From Hymenobacter perfusus (GTDB lineage Bacteria > Bacteroidota > Bacteroidia > Cytophagales > Hymenobacteraceae): 64,000 bases of DNA. Below, one piece after another: positions 1 through 8,303 of this stretch. Made by a program: the position numbers and the translations under genes. The stretch covers positions 60,447 through 124,446 of the forward strand of contig NZ_RWIU01000010.1 in assembly GCF_003944765.1 (NCBI RefSeq). The letters are read 5' to 3'. A model generated the notes under the pieces. The model worked only from the letters and a program-made list of their open reading frames with translations. It was not told where the DNA came from and searched no databases. How positions within the stretch are numbered: position 1 is the first letter of the stretch; every line of letters begins with the position of its first letter.

Positions 1-1878
1 TTCGGCCCCCAACGCTACACAGGCGAATGCCTGAATAAAGCCCGGTACGACCTGCTCCAGGCAGTGGAGCTGGTCATCATTGATGAAGTATCGATGGTAC
101 GAGCTGATATTCTGGATGCAGTGGACCGGGCGCTGCGGCTGAATAGCCGGCGGCTCCGAGAGCCATTTGGCGGCAAGCAAGTGCTGCTCGTAGGCGATGC
201 CTACCAATTGCCCCCGGTGCTGGTACCGGCCGACCGACAGTTGTACGAGCGTTTCTACGGGACCCGGTATTTTTTTGGAGCTCGGGTATTTGCCCAATTT
301 CCGCTTATTACCGTGGAATTGCGCAAAGCCTATCGACAGCAGGACCCTCATTTCATCGGGCTCCTGGACCGGGTGCGGACCAACCAAGCAGACGGGACGG
401 ATATGCGCGAGCTAAACGGCCGGCTAACAGATGCCCCCAGAGCAGCGGGACGCGGAATTACCTTAAGCACCCGGAACAAGGACGCCGAGGATTACAATGC
501 CAATGAGCTCACCAAGCTGACTGCCCCACTGGTGAAGTTTACGGCCGTGGTGACGGGCGACTTCGCTGAAGGCGACTTTCCGACAGCAAGAGAACTCGTG
601 CTAAAATGCGGGGCCCAGGTAATGTTTGTGCGCAATGACCGTAGTGGCCGGTGGGTCAATGGCACCATCGGGAAGATAGTGAAGCTGGAAAAGAGCATCG
701 TTGAAGTTGAAACCGAACAGGGTGCTACCTACACGGTGGAGGCCGAAACCTGGGACAAGTTCACGTATGGCTACGATGAGGCGACTGGCCGAATTGAGAG
801 CAAGGTAATCGGGACGTTCACCCAGCGCCCCCTGAAACTGGCCTGGGCGCTGACGGTACACAAAAGCCAGGGTCTGACATTTGACGCGGTTGAGATTAAT
901 GCGCCGGGAGGCTTCTTTGATGCCGGCCAGTTATACGTAGCCCTGAGCCGGTGCCGCTCGTTTGAAGGCCTTCAATTGCGCACGGCCGTGGCACCGCGCG
1001 ACGTGCGGGTGAGCCAGGAGGTGGTGGCGCTGCACCGCGGTGCTAACGACGAGCAGCAAATAGCCACTGCGCTGGAGGAAGCCCGCCCCACCAAGCTGTA
1101 TCAGCGGTGCGTAAAGCTTTTCAATCGAGGTGACCTTCCAGGGGCTACAAAGGCTTTCTGTGAAGCGTTGAGCCTACGTAATGATGCTCAGAAACCAATA
1201 TTCGGGCGTCTGATACGGCACAAGCTCCAAGGGCTCCTCAAGACTAAACAGCAGCTAGCTGATTTAACCGCCGCTCACGGTAAGCTAATTAGTGCTACTC
1301 AAGCGGCAGCCGCTGAGCAAGCCGTCCGAACAGCGCAGGAGCAGGGCGCCCTGGCATTAGTCAGGATGGAGCTGGATACGGCAAAAGCACAAATTCATGA
1401 AGCGCAAAAACAGCACAAAGCGCAGCAGGTTCAGTGGCAAGAAGAAAAACAACAGCTTCAACAGAAGTTGACTAGCGCCGAGCTCAAAGGGGCTTCTGAA
1501 AGCGAAAAGGCCGTCCGACTACAAATGGAACTGCAGCAGACGGTACAGGCACATCTGCAGCAAGTAAACCAGCTAACAGATACCGAAAGACTGAAAACTG
1601 CTGAAGCGACCAAAAACGCACAGAAGCTACAGGAGAGACTAGCGCAGGCCGACGATTTGATTGAGGCTTTGCGAGCCGAAGCAGCAAAGAAAGACAGCCA
1701 CAACAAGAATCTGGAGGAAGAGCTGAAAAGGGAAAACTCCGTTATCACCCGCCTAAGAGAGGATTACAAGAAGTGTCAGGCACTGAACGCAAAACTCGAG
1801 GCCGACCTGCGCCAAGAACAATTGCTTAACCGTCCTTGGTGGCGGAAACTAACGGACTCTATCAAGTCACCATCATGA
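1..1878 (+). CDS. Pif1/RecD-like SF1 helicase with coiled-coil tail (5' end outside window)
   Basis: The reading frame is open from base 1, so the gene begins upstream and the Walker A loop is missing from view. The first visible motif is Walker B, VIIDEVSM, at bases 73-96. It is followed by VGDAYQLPPV (motif III), then AWALTVHKSQGLTFD near 840-885 and YVALSRCRS near 934-960, which are the C-terminal motifs of Pif1/RecD-type 5'-3' DNA helicases. After about base 1230 the protein becomes rich in Q, A, E and K with a heptad-like pattern up to about base 1800, a long coiled coil that is unusual for the family and probably mediates oligomerisation or partner binding. The GTG at base 64 lies inside the ATPase core and cannot be the true start. 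The stop overlaps the ATG of the next gene (ATGA), so the two are probably translationally coupled. Confidence 0.85.
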   Translation, partial: FGPQRYTGECLNKARYDLLQAVELVIIDEVSMVRADILDAVDRALRLNSRRLREPFGGKQVLLVGDAYQLPPVLVPADRQLYERFYGTRYFFGARVFAQFPLITVELRKAYRQQDPHFIGLLDRVRTNQADGTDMRELNGRLTDAPRAAGRGITLSTRNKDAEDYNANELTKLTAPLVKFTAVVTGDFAEGDFPTARELVLKCGAQVMFVRNDRSGRWVNGTIGKIVKLEKSIVEVETEQGATYTVEAETWDKFTYGYDEATGRIESKVIGTFTQRPLKLAWALTVHKSQGLTFDAVEINAPGGFFDAGQLYVALSRCRSFEGLQLRTAVAPRDVRVSQEVVALHRGANDEQQIATALEEARPTKLYQRCVKLFNRGDLPGATKAFCEALSLRNDAQKPIFGRLIRHKLQGLLKTKQQLADLTAAHGKLISATQAAAAEQAVRTAQEQGALALVRMELDTAKAQIHEAQKQHKAQQVQWQEEKQQLQQKLTSAELKGASESEKAVRLQMELQQTVQAHLQQVNQLTDTERLKTAEATKNAQKLQERLAQADDLIEALRAEAAKKDSHNKNLEEELKRENSVITRLREDYKKCQALNAKLEADLRQEQLLNRPWWRKLTDSIKSPS

Positions 1879-3041
1879 GTTCAATCGATATACGCCCGAA
1901 AATCCTCATCCATTGCCAGTACGTGTATGGCATAGGGCACTATGTCCGAACGATTGAGCTTGCTCGGGGCCTCAGTTCACAGTTTGAAGTATTCGTGCTT
2001 AACGGAGGGGAGATAGTGCCAAACTTCGACGTGCCGTCATCGGTAACAGTCATTCAGCTCCCAGCCATTTACAAAGAGGAAACAGAAGCCTTTCTAACTC
2101 CTGTAGACCGCTCGCAGACGCTGGAGGAATGCTTTGCCCTCCGGAGCAGAATCATAAATCAGGCGGTTGAAGAAATTAAGCCAGCCGTTCTGATTACTGA
2201 GCACTTTCCCTTTGGATTGCTATTCGAGGGCGAAGTAGTGGAGCTGATAAACAAGGTAAAGCATGTCAGGCCAACCGCTAAAATTGTATGTAGCGTGCGG
2301 GATATCATCGAGTCCAGTGTGGGGGGAGTTCGGGATGCCCACACGTGCGATCTGCTTAATCGCAGCTATGACATGGTTCTGGTGCACGGAGATGAGCGGT
2401 TCGCCGCATTATCAACGAGTTTCCCCCTGGTCCACGAAATAAAGGTGCCCATTGTTCAGACTGGCTACATCGCGAGAAGCGTTTCAACGGTCAGTCAAAA
2501 CAGCAGCAACCCCATTGTACTGGCTTCGGTTGCAGGGGGGCGGTTGGGCAATGAGTTGCTCGATGCTCTGATTGATAGCTACCCGACGACCAATGCAATA
2601 GTGAGGCATAAGCTCATCCTCTTTTCAGGCGCCTTCCAAAAAGACATTATAGCGCAACGGGATAAGCTTGGCCAGATGCAATCCGACAACATCACGCTGC
2701 ATCAGTTCGATAGCCAAGAATATCTCAAATCATTTTCAGCAGCATCGCTGATAATTTCCCTGGGGGGATATAACTCTTTAATTGAATCTATAGCAGCAAA
2801 TAAGCCTCTCCTCATCTACAATCGTGATTTTGCAGGGACCAACAAGGAACAACACCTAAGAATAAAGCTATTCGAAAGCAGCGGCCACTTAGCAATCATA
2901 ACCCCAGCAGACCTGTCCCCAAACAAGCTATCGAACCTCATCAGCCGGAAGCTCACCAATTTGCAGGTTCCTGCATGCGCGCTGAACGTGAAGGGCGCTG
3001 AAGCCTCGCGCGAGAGCCTAGCAAGGCTATTAAACGACTAG
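1875..3041 (+). CDS. MurG-like (GT28/COG4671-type) glycosyltransferase
   Basis: This 388-residue protein starts with KILIHCQYVYGIGHYVRT, the Rossmann entry of the predicted GT-B glycosyltransferases related to MurG and COG4671. It also has the typical early segment ending in VTVIQLPAI. The C-terminal half carries SAASLIISLGGYNSLIES, equivalent to the donor-sugar-binding loop of GT28 enzymes, followed by a NKPLLIYNR segment. The start at 1875 was chosen because it overlaps the helicase stop as ATGA and begins directly before the family's N-terminal strand; an in-frame start at 1836 would lie inside the helicase. It should transfer a sugar from a nucleotide donor, but the acceptor cannot be read. 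It heads a low-GC cluster of sugar and small-molecule tailoring genes. Confidence 0.75.
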   Translation: MSSIDIRPKILIHCQYVYGIGHYVRTIELARGLSSQFEVFVLNGGEIVPNFDVPSSVTVIQLPAIYKEETEAFLTPVDRSQTLEECFALRSRIINQAVEEIKPAVLITEHFPFGLLFEGEVVELINKVKHVRPTAKIVCSVRDIIESSVGGVRDAHTCDLLNRSYDMVLVHGDERFAALSTSFPLVHEIKVPIVQTGYIARSVSTVSQNSSNPIVLASVAGGRLGNELLDALIDSYPTTNAIVRHKLILFSGAFQKDIIAQRDKLGQMQSDNITLHQFDSQEYLKSFSAASLIISLGGYNSLIESIAANKPLLIYNRDFAGTNKEQHLRIKLFESSGHLAIITPADLSPNKLSNLISRKLTNLQVPACALNVKGAEASRESLARLLND

Positions 3042-3056
3042 TTAATACAGGATTAG

Positions 3057-3782
3057 GTGAACGAGAACCACAACCCCAGCGCCCCTCACAGCATTCACCT
3101 TTTGCTGTATCACCAGGTTGGCGACATCCCGCATGCGAACACTAACCTGGACTGTTTCTGTAGAACAGTAGACTTTTACTCCCAAATGGAGTTTTTAAGT
3201 AATTCCAGTTATCAAGTCATTTCATTAAGCAAGGCAACAGAACTCATCAGCAGCCAGAGCCCACCAGATGCCGATTATGTGGTGCTCACTTTCGATGACG
3301 GATGCGAGCGGTTTTATGATATAACCTTCCCCATTCTGGAAAGCTTCGGCTTCCCCTCAGCAATCTACCCGGTAGCCAACTACTTGGGCAAGCGCGCTAC
3401 ATGGGGGAATGTTAGGAACCGTGAGCTCAGAATCCTTTCCAGAAGCCAAATAACGGAGCTGGCTGGACTCCAGGTTGAGATTGGGGCGCACACCATGGAC
3501 CATGTTAAGTTGACAACAGTCAGTGAAGATGATGCTATCGTCCAAGTGCTCGAAAGCAAGAAGATATTAGAGCAGCTGATAGGGCGAGAGATTCGCTCCT
3601 TCGCCTATCCACACGGCGCCTACACGCGGGAAACCATTGGTATTGTGAAAGAAGCGGGCTTTAGCAATGCCCTGACCTGCGTAGCACGTGCGGCTGGGGC
3701 TGCCGAATCCATGTTTGAAATACCGCGCAAGTACATAACCTACTACGACGATTTAAATGCCTTCAAACAAAAGCTTCTTTGA
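3057..3782 (+). CDS. Polysaccharide deacetylase (NodB domain, CE4)
   Basis: The 241-residue product contains the CE4 motif 1 TFDDG at about residues 80-84 (VVLTFDDGCERF) and motif 2 H-x-x-x-H in IGAHTMDH, which together supply the metal-binding Asp-His-His triad. A later SFAYPHGAYT matches motif 3. There is no signal peptide, so it acts in the cytoplasm or on an intracellular glycan or lipid-linked precursor rather than on the cell wall. It starts with GTG 15 nt after the glycosyltransferase stop and overlaps the following radical SAM gene. N-deacetylation of a sugar added by the neighbouring glycosyltransferase is a reasonable inference. Confidence 0.8.
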   Translation: MNENHNPSAPHSIHLLLYHQVGDIPHANTNLDCFCRTVDFYSQMEFLSNSSYQVISLSKATELISSQSPPDADYVVLTFDDGCERFYDITFPILESFGFPSAIYPVANYLGKRATWGNVRNRELRILSRSQITELAGLQVEIGAHTMDHVKLTTVSEDDAIVQVLESKKILEQLIGREIRSFAYPHGAYTRETIGIVKEAGFSNALTCVARAAGAAESMFEIPRKYITYYDDLNAFKQKLL

Positions 3783-4548
3783 GATGATTACCCCACCATA
3801 TCCGCTGTTTGAAAAGATTTCAATCGAATGCAACTCCTTCTGCAATAGGAATTGCTCATTCTGTACAAGGTCGACCGAAAGCCGTGAGAAAGCACGAATG
3901 CCGGAAGCGTTGGTGCATAAGGTATTGTATGAACTTGCCGAGATAAAGTACCAAGGGCTTATCTCATTCCATTTTTACAATGAAGTATTTACCGACAAGC
4001 GCATCTTCTCATTCTTTGAGAAATGTAAAGAACTGGGGCTGAACAATTACTTATTCACCAATGGCGATTACTTGACCCGGGAAACTGTTGAGAAGCTAAG
4101 CACCTACAATATCAAAGAGTTTACTTTATCTATTTATGACTGGAAGACTGACGAGGAATTTCAAGAGAAATGTGATGCTTTCGAGGAAGAGCTCAAGCTA
4201 AAGGATTACCCCTGGAACTTCTACATTGTCAAAGGCGGGGAAAACTTCGGAAATAGGGCGGGATATGTTCAACATAAAATGGAAGAACTATCCTTGCCTA
4301 TTACAGCGGGATGCTCCAAGATTGAGAAAAAGGTCGAAGTCAGATACGACGGCTCGGTCGTTATGTGCTGCTTAGACTATCATGCAATTCATAAAATTGG
4401 TGATATCCGGCACGAAAACATCATTGATATATGGTATGGCAGCATACGGCAGAAACAAATCGCCGACTTGCGCAAAGGTCTGAGAAAATGCTATAAGCTA
4501 TGCTCTAAATGCTCTGACTATATACAGGAGGTTGCAGTAGATGTTTAG
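3757..4548 (+). CDS. Radical SAM protein with SPASM-like C-terminal cysteines
   Basis: A CxxxCxxC cluster-binding motif is visible at about residues 29-36 (CNRNCSFC). It is followed by a TIM-barrel-like region and a C-terminal part with AGCSKIEKKVEVRYDGSV, a CC pair and a final CYKLCSKCSDY, the spacing expected for a SPASM/twitch auxiliary iron-sulfur domain. Such enzymes use SAM-derived radicals to modify peptides, sugars or other small molecules. The substrate is unknown here and no RiPP precursor peptide was seen nearby. The ATG at 3757 overlaps the deacetylase by 26 nt. An alternative ATG at 3784, one base after that gene's stop codon, is also possible and would lose nothing conserved. 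It overlaps the next gene by 8 nt. Confidence 0.78.
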   Translation: MPSNKSFFEMITPPYPLFEKISIECNSFCNRNCSFCTRSTESREKARMPEALVHKVLYELAEIKYQGLISFHFYNEVFTDKRIFSFFEKCKELGLNNYLFTNGDYLTRETVEKLSTYNIKEFTLSIYDWKTDEEFQEKCDAFEEELKLKDYPWNFYIVKGGENFGNRAGYVQHKMEELSLPITAGCSKIEKKVEVRYDGSVVMCCLDYHAIHKIGDIRHENIIDIWYGSIRQKQIADLRKGLRKCYKLCSKCSDYIQEVAVDV

Positions 4549-5449
4549 CCAAAAGCCTCTAATGAAGCGTTTAAAAGCATTAATTGATAGCCTAAAAAGG
4601 GCGTTTAACGCGCCGTCGCCAAGCTCAACTATCGGCGACAGAGATGGCGCCCTATTGCGTGTTGAGAGAAAATTAGACTTACTTTCTCAGCAGTTGATTC
4701 AACTAGGCCTTGAACCGTTGGCCAACCAGACTGATGAGCCTACAGAAGACCAACGCAGCAAATTAGTGCCTGGCAGAATCCCTGTTATTGATCAAAAGCT
4801 TGAAAATCAATTTCTCCAGCTTGAATCCCTGTTTTCGATATACAATAGCCTGCCTAACTTAAAACTTCTGCCGCCAACCAGAGGGTGGGCTGGGTCACCG
4901 GACTTTCTTGCAAAAATTATTGAGGTAATCCTCAAGCAAAAACCGGCTTTCGTTCTAGAGGCAAGCAGTGGGGTGTCAACAGTGGTAATTGCGCTGGCCC
5001 TGAAGCTAAACAACTGTGGCAAAGTGGTTTCGTTGGACCACGAAGACCATTATGCTGCCAAAACCAGAGAGAATGTTAAAGTAAATGAGGCAGAGTCCAA
5101 CTCTATTGTTCAGCACTGCCCTCTCAAGGAGTATACCGTTGGTGAGCAAAGTTGGAAATGGTACGACATTGAGGAAGTGGATTTAACAAGGAAGATAGAT
5201 ATACTCGTCATCGACGGCCCGCCCCGTACCACTCAATTCTTAGCTCGGTACCCGGCAGTTCCTTTACTACATGAGTACTTTGCCGACAAAGCATTGGTTC
5301 TGCTAGATGATGCAAACAGGGACGATGAGGTTATCATAGTGGGAAAATGGATAGCGTTTTTAGAGGCCATCAACTATAAAGTTGAAGTCCATATGTTTAA
5401 TCATTTCGAGAAAGGAATGGTCATGTTGGAGGTTTGCAGGGTGGCGTAA
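4541..5449 (+). CDS. Class I SAM-dependent methyltransferase (Methyltransf_24-like)
   Basis: The first 90 or so residues are polar with a short predicted coiled coil (RVERKLDLLSQQLIQLGLE). The Rossmann domain then begins around FVLEASSGVSTVVIALAL (motif I, acidic residue followed by a glycine-containing loop), continues with KVVSLDHEDHY (motif II acidic residue) and then KIDILVIDGPP, the DGPP motif characteristic of Methyltransf_24 proteins. A strand LVLLDDANR follows. The ATG at 4541 overlaps the radical SAM stop, so the two are coupled. It probably O- or N-methylates a glycan or small molecule made by the cluster. It is the last gene of the tightly packed block before a 243-nt gap. Confidence 0.72.
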   Translation: MFSQKPLMKRLKALIDSLKRAFNAPSPSSTIGDRDGALLRVERKLDLLSQQLIQLGLEPLANQTDEPTEDQRSKLVPGRIPVIDQKLENQFLQLESLFSIYNSLPNLKLLPPTRGWAGSPDFLAKIIEVILKQKPAFVLEASSGVSTVVIALALKLNNCGKVVSLDHEDHYAAKTRENVKVNEAESNSIVQHCPLKEYTVGEQSWKWYDIEEVDLTRKIDILVIDGPPRTTQFLARYPAVPLLHEYFADKALVLLDDANRDDEVIIVGKWIAFLEAINYKVEVHMFNHFEKGMVMLEVCRVA

Positions 5450-5692
5450 GAGTCAGGCTATCCACCGCCGTGAGACCAAAACGAATACAATTGGACGAGT
5501 GTAGCTTGGACATGTGGCCAAAACGCTGAGGCTCCTTTTTATAAAGAGACTACCATCAATCGTGGCTACCTTACTACTTAGAATCGGGAAGATTGACAGG
5601 ACTGAACTAGAGAGTTATTCTCTATCAAGCTTTGCACTACCCGTTTGAACAAAGGCTCAACTACCAATTCCGCCTCAACAATACCTATACGA

Positions 5693-6550
5693 ATGACCAA
5701 GCTCTCCTTTACAGTAAACAAAAATGGTGTAGGCGTCACAGTCCACGAAGCCAACGTAGCCACTGGCATCACTGTAGCTCAAGTATTACAAATCCAGGAC
5801 CTGCTCAGCCGTCACCGGGTCGTAGTCATTCCAAATCAGAACCTTACTGACGAGCAACTGCAGGATTTTGCTTTCAAATTTGGTCCGCCTTTCGTTCCTG
5901 ATGATAAGTCTCCTGTTTTGGGGAGCAAGGACTCGGCAGGCTCAATCGTGGTTGTGGGTAACCAAGCTCACGAATTCGCAAAGTCCTACCTAGGGCATCA
6001 GGAGGTCCTGCCACACTCAGACCATCAGTGGCTACGCTGTCCTTCATCGGCTTCGCTGTTGTACGCCCTGGATATTGAAGAAGGCTCTCCACCGACTATC
6101 TGGACAGATATGGTGAAAGCGTATAGCCTACTTGATTCTAAAACCCAGCAGTCTATCAGTGAATTGCAGCTAACTACCTTCAATCCCTTCTACAGGCCAT
6201 TTGGGTCGGTAAGTGCAAAATATGTGGATCGACGCGAGGATGTTCCGCCAGGTGAAACCTTCTCGCACCCCCTGGTTCGTACCCACCCGTTGAATCACGA
6301 GAAAATACTATATCTAAACCTGGCCTACGAAATGGAGATTGATAATGTCTCCTACGAGAAGGGAAAGCGCATTTGGTCACTCCTGTATGACCATGTTGGG
6401 CAGCTGAGCTTCCGATATGAGCATCATTGGAGGAAAGGCGATTTGGTTTTTTGGGATAACCGGGCAACGATTCACTATCGCCCAGCTTTCGACTCAACCG
6501 TTAGGCGAGTTCTCAAACGTGTTACAATTGGTGGAGAAATTCCTTTTTAA
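5693..6550 (+). CDS. TauD/TfdA-family Fe(II)/2-oxoglutarate dioxygenase
   Basis: About 285 residues with the full facial triad of the TauD/TfdA family: HxD in LPHSDHQW, the HPLVRTHP segment typical of the family, and a distal His in DNRATIHYRP followed by the 2-oxoglutarate-binding Arg in VRRVLKRV. It should hydroxylate or desaturate a small molecule using O2 and 2-oxoglutarate. The ATG at 5693 is preferred over an in-frame TTG at 5645 because homology-like sequence (KLSFTVNKNG) begins right after it. It stands 243 nt after the methyltransferase, and that gap holds no recognisable gene or convincing promoter. It is followed by a perfect hairpin and then the oxidoreductase gene. Confidence 0.78.
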   Translation: MTKLSFTVNKNGVGVTVHEANVATGITVAQVLQIQDLLSRHRVVVIPNQNLTDEQLQDFAFKFGPPFVPDDKSPVLGSKDSAGSIVVVGNQAHEFAKSYLGHQEVLPHSDHQWLRCPSSASLLYALDIEEGSPPTIWTDMVKAYSLLDSKTQQSISELQLTTFNPFYRPFGSVSAKYVDRREDVPPGETFSHPLVRTHPLNHEKILYLNLAYEMEIDNVSYEKGKRIWSLLYDHVGQLSFRYEHHWRKGDLVFWDNRATIHYRPAFDSTVRRVLKRVTIGGEIPF

Positions 6551-6572
6551 CTCACTGGGTTAAGGATGATGC

Positions 6573-6599
6573 AGGCGATATGCTGGATGCATATCGCCT
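6573..6599. promoter_or_regulatory. Perfect 11-bp inverted repeat between oxygenase and oxidoreductase genes
   Basis: AGGCGATATGC, a 5-nt loop TGGAT, then GCATATCGCCT form a perfect stem 23 nt after the oxygenase stop. No U-run follows, so it is not a canonical rho-independent terminator. It could be a transcript-stabilising hairpin, an operator or an intercistronic processing site. Confidence 0.5.
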
Positions 6600-6670
6600 C
6601 CCGTTAGCTGCTCGATATAAGCAACAATTGAGTAGCGCAACATACCCTTGTGATAGAATATCAGGCCAGT

Positions 6671-8182
6671 ATGAGTGAAGGTTATACGAAGGCTCGCATC
6701 ATCTTAGTGGGATGCGGTCCACATGCCAGGCGGGTTTATCTACCCGCATTGCGTCAACTGCGGCACATAGAATTAAGCTTGGTTATTGACCTAGAAAGTC
6801 AAGAAACCGCCGTTCGTAATGCCACCAAAGAAATTCCCGATACAGAGCTGTGGTTTATCAGACCATTTGCAGACAATATTCCGGATGACGTTGCGCAAAA
6901 GCTTTCATCCTTCGTAATCGAAAATGGGGTTACGGGGGTGATTATCGCTACGGAACCCTTGGTACATAAAGCATACGCTAAGTGGGCACTGTGCAATCAC
7001 TTAAGCATCCTCATCGACAAACCCATCACAACCCGAGCGGATGCCGCTACTAACGTAGCCAGTGCAGAAGGCATTCTCGACGACTATACATTTCTACTGG
7101 AGAAGTATAATGCGCTTCAGCTTAGAAAAGAGACGGTCTTTATGGTTAATTCACAAAGACGGTTTCATAAAGGGTTTCAGTTTGTGCAGGACAAAATTCG
7201 CGAAGTCGCGAAAGCAACAAATTGCCCAGTAACATTCATTCAAGCGTACCACTGTGATGGGCAATGGCGTTTACCCAACGAAATCGTTACGCAAGAGTAC
7301 CACCCTTACTGCTTCGGATACGGAAAAGTGTCGCACAGTGGTTACCATATTTTAGATACTGTTTATCAGTTATATAAAGCATCCGAAACACGTGACAAGC
7401 TGGCAGACTCGATGGAAGTTGTTAGCTCATTTGTACAACCTAATGGATTTTTTAACCAGCTGACAGAGGATGATTACCTGAAAATATTTGGCAAAGAGTA
7501 CGAGAAAGTGAATCAGTGGTCTGACGAGCAGCTCAGACAGCTTTGCAACGATTTTGGCGAAATCGACGCGTCAGCTATTATCACTTTAAAAAAGAACGAG
7601 GCAGCGATTGCTAATTTCAATATAAACCTCCTACACAATGGATTTGCGGGCCGCACCTGGGTTCAGCCAGGTCATGATTTGTACAAAGGAAACGGTCGGA
7701 TAAAGCACGAGAGCTATCACATTCAACAGGGACCTTTCCAAAACATACAGATTCATGCCTATCAGGCCTCAGACAAGCATGATGAGCACAATGGGCCGGA
7801 AGATTATCTAGGGGGCAAAAACCACTTTGACATCTATGTTTTCAGAAACCCCTTTGTAGCTGATGCAGTCAGTCAGCCTCAGGTTTACAAGCTAAGCGAC
7901 ATCACGGTGAACATTAACCAAGCGGCTGACTCCATGATTACAATGGAGCGGGTCAAGTACCAGGTTGTAGCAGAGTTTGCAGCCTATCTTACTGGACGCC
8001 TACCTAAAGCCGCGGTTCAATCTCAGATTGACGACCATTTCGTTCCCGTGCAGATGATGAGTGGGATGTATTCTTCCCACATTCGTAGGCAGAACAATCA
8101 GTCTAACGTGATTAAATGCGCCTTAAGTCTGGAAGAAGTTGTATGGAGTGGTATAGCTCCCACGAACAGTGAGCTAAGGTAG
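6671..8182 (+). CDS. Gfo/Idh/MocA-type NAD(P)-dependent oxidoreductase-like protein
   Basis: The N-terminus RIILVGCGPHARRVYLPAL is a Rossmann nucleotide-binding loop with the spacing seen in Gfo/Idh/MocA dehydrogenases. A later SILIDKPIT corresponds to the family's EKP motif, with Asp in place of Glu. At 503 residues it is longer than the usual 330-400, with an extended C-terminal part rich in aromatic and charged residues. Members oxidise or reduce sugars and related polyols. The ATG at 6671 lies two codons before the Rossmann strand; a GTG at 6650 is an alternative. It is the last member of the low-GC tailoring cluster. The substrate is not deducible. Confidence 0.65.
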   Translation: MSEGYTKARIILVGCGPHARRVYLPALRQLRHIELSLVIDLESQETAVRNATKEIPDTELWFIRPFADNIPDDVAQKLSSFVIENGVTGVIIATEPLVHKAYAKWALCNHLSILIDKPITTRADAATNVASAEGILDDYTFLLEKYNALQLRKETVFMVNSQRRFHKGFQFVQDKIREVAKATNCPVTFIQAYHCDGQWRLPNEIVTQEYHPYCFGYGKVSHSGYHILDTVYQLYKASETRDKLADSMEVVSSFVQPNGFFNQLTEDDYLKIFGKEYEKVNQWSDEQLRQLCNDFGEIDASAIITLKKNEAAIANFNINLLHNGFAGRTWVQPGHDLYKGNGRIKHESYHIQQGPFQNIQIHAYQASDKHDEHNGPEDYLGGKNHFDIYVFRNPFVADAVSQPQVYKLSDITVNINQAADSMITMERVKYQVVAEFAAYLTGRLPKAAVQSQIDDHFVPVQMMSGMYSSHIRRQNNQSNVIKCALSLEEVVWSGIAPTNSELR

Positions 8183-8268
8183 GTGCTGGGCGATGGCAAG
8201 GTTGCCGCCAAAGTCAGCTAAATTTTCGGGATATCTTGGATTTGCACCGTCCCGCTTCGAAATGCTTA

Positions 8269-8290
8269 TTGGGTAGAACTTCTTACCCAA
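8269..8290. promoter_or_regulatory. 7-bp inverted repeat just upstream of the GIY-YIG start
   Basis: TTGGGTA, 8 nt, TACCCAA form a perfect stem ending 13 nt before the ATG at 8304, exactly where the ribosome-binding region should lie. Inner bases can extend the stem with one bulge. It could occlude translation initiation or bind a regulator. Confidence 0.4.
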
Positions 8291-8303
8291 CGCTCCTATA
8301 CCA

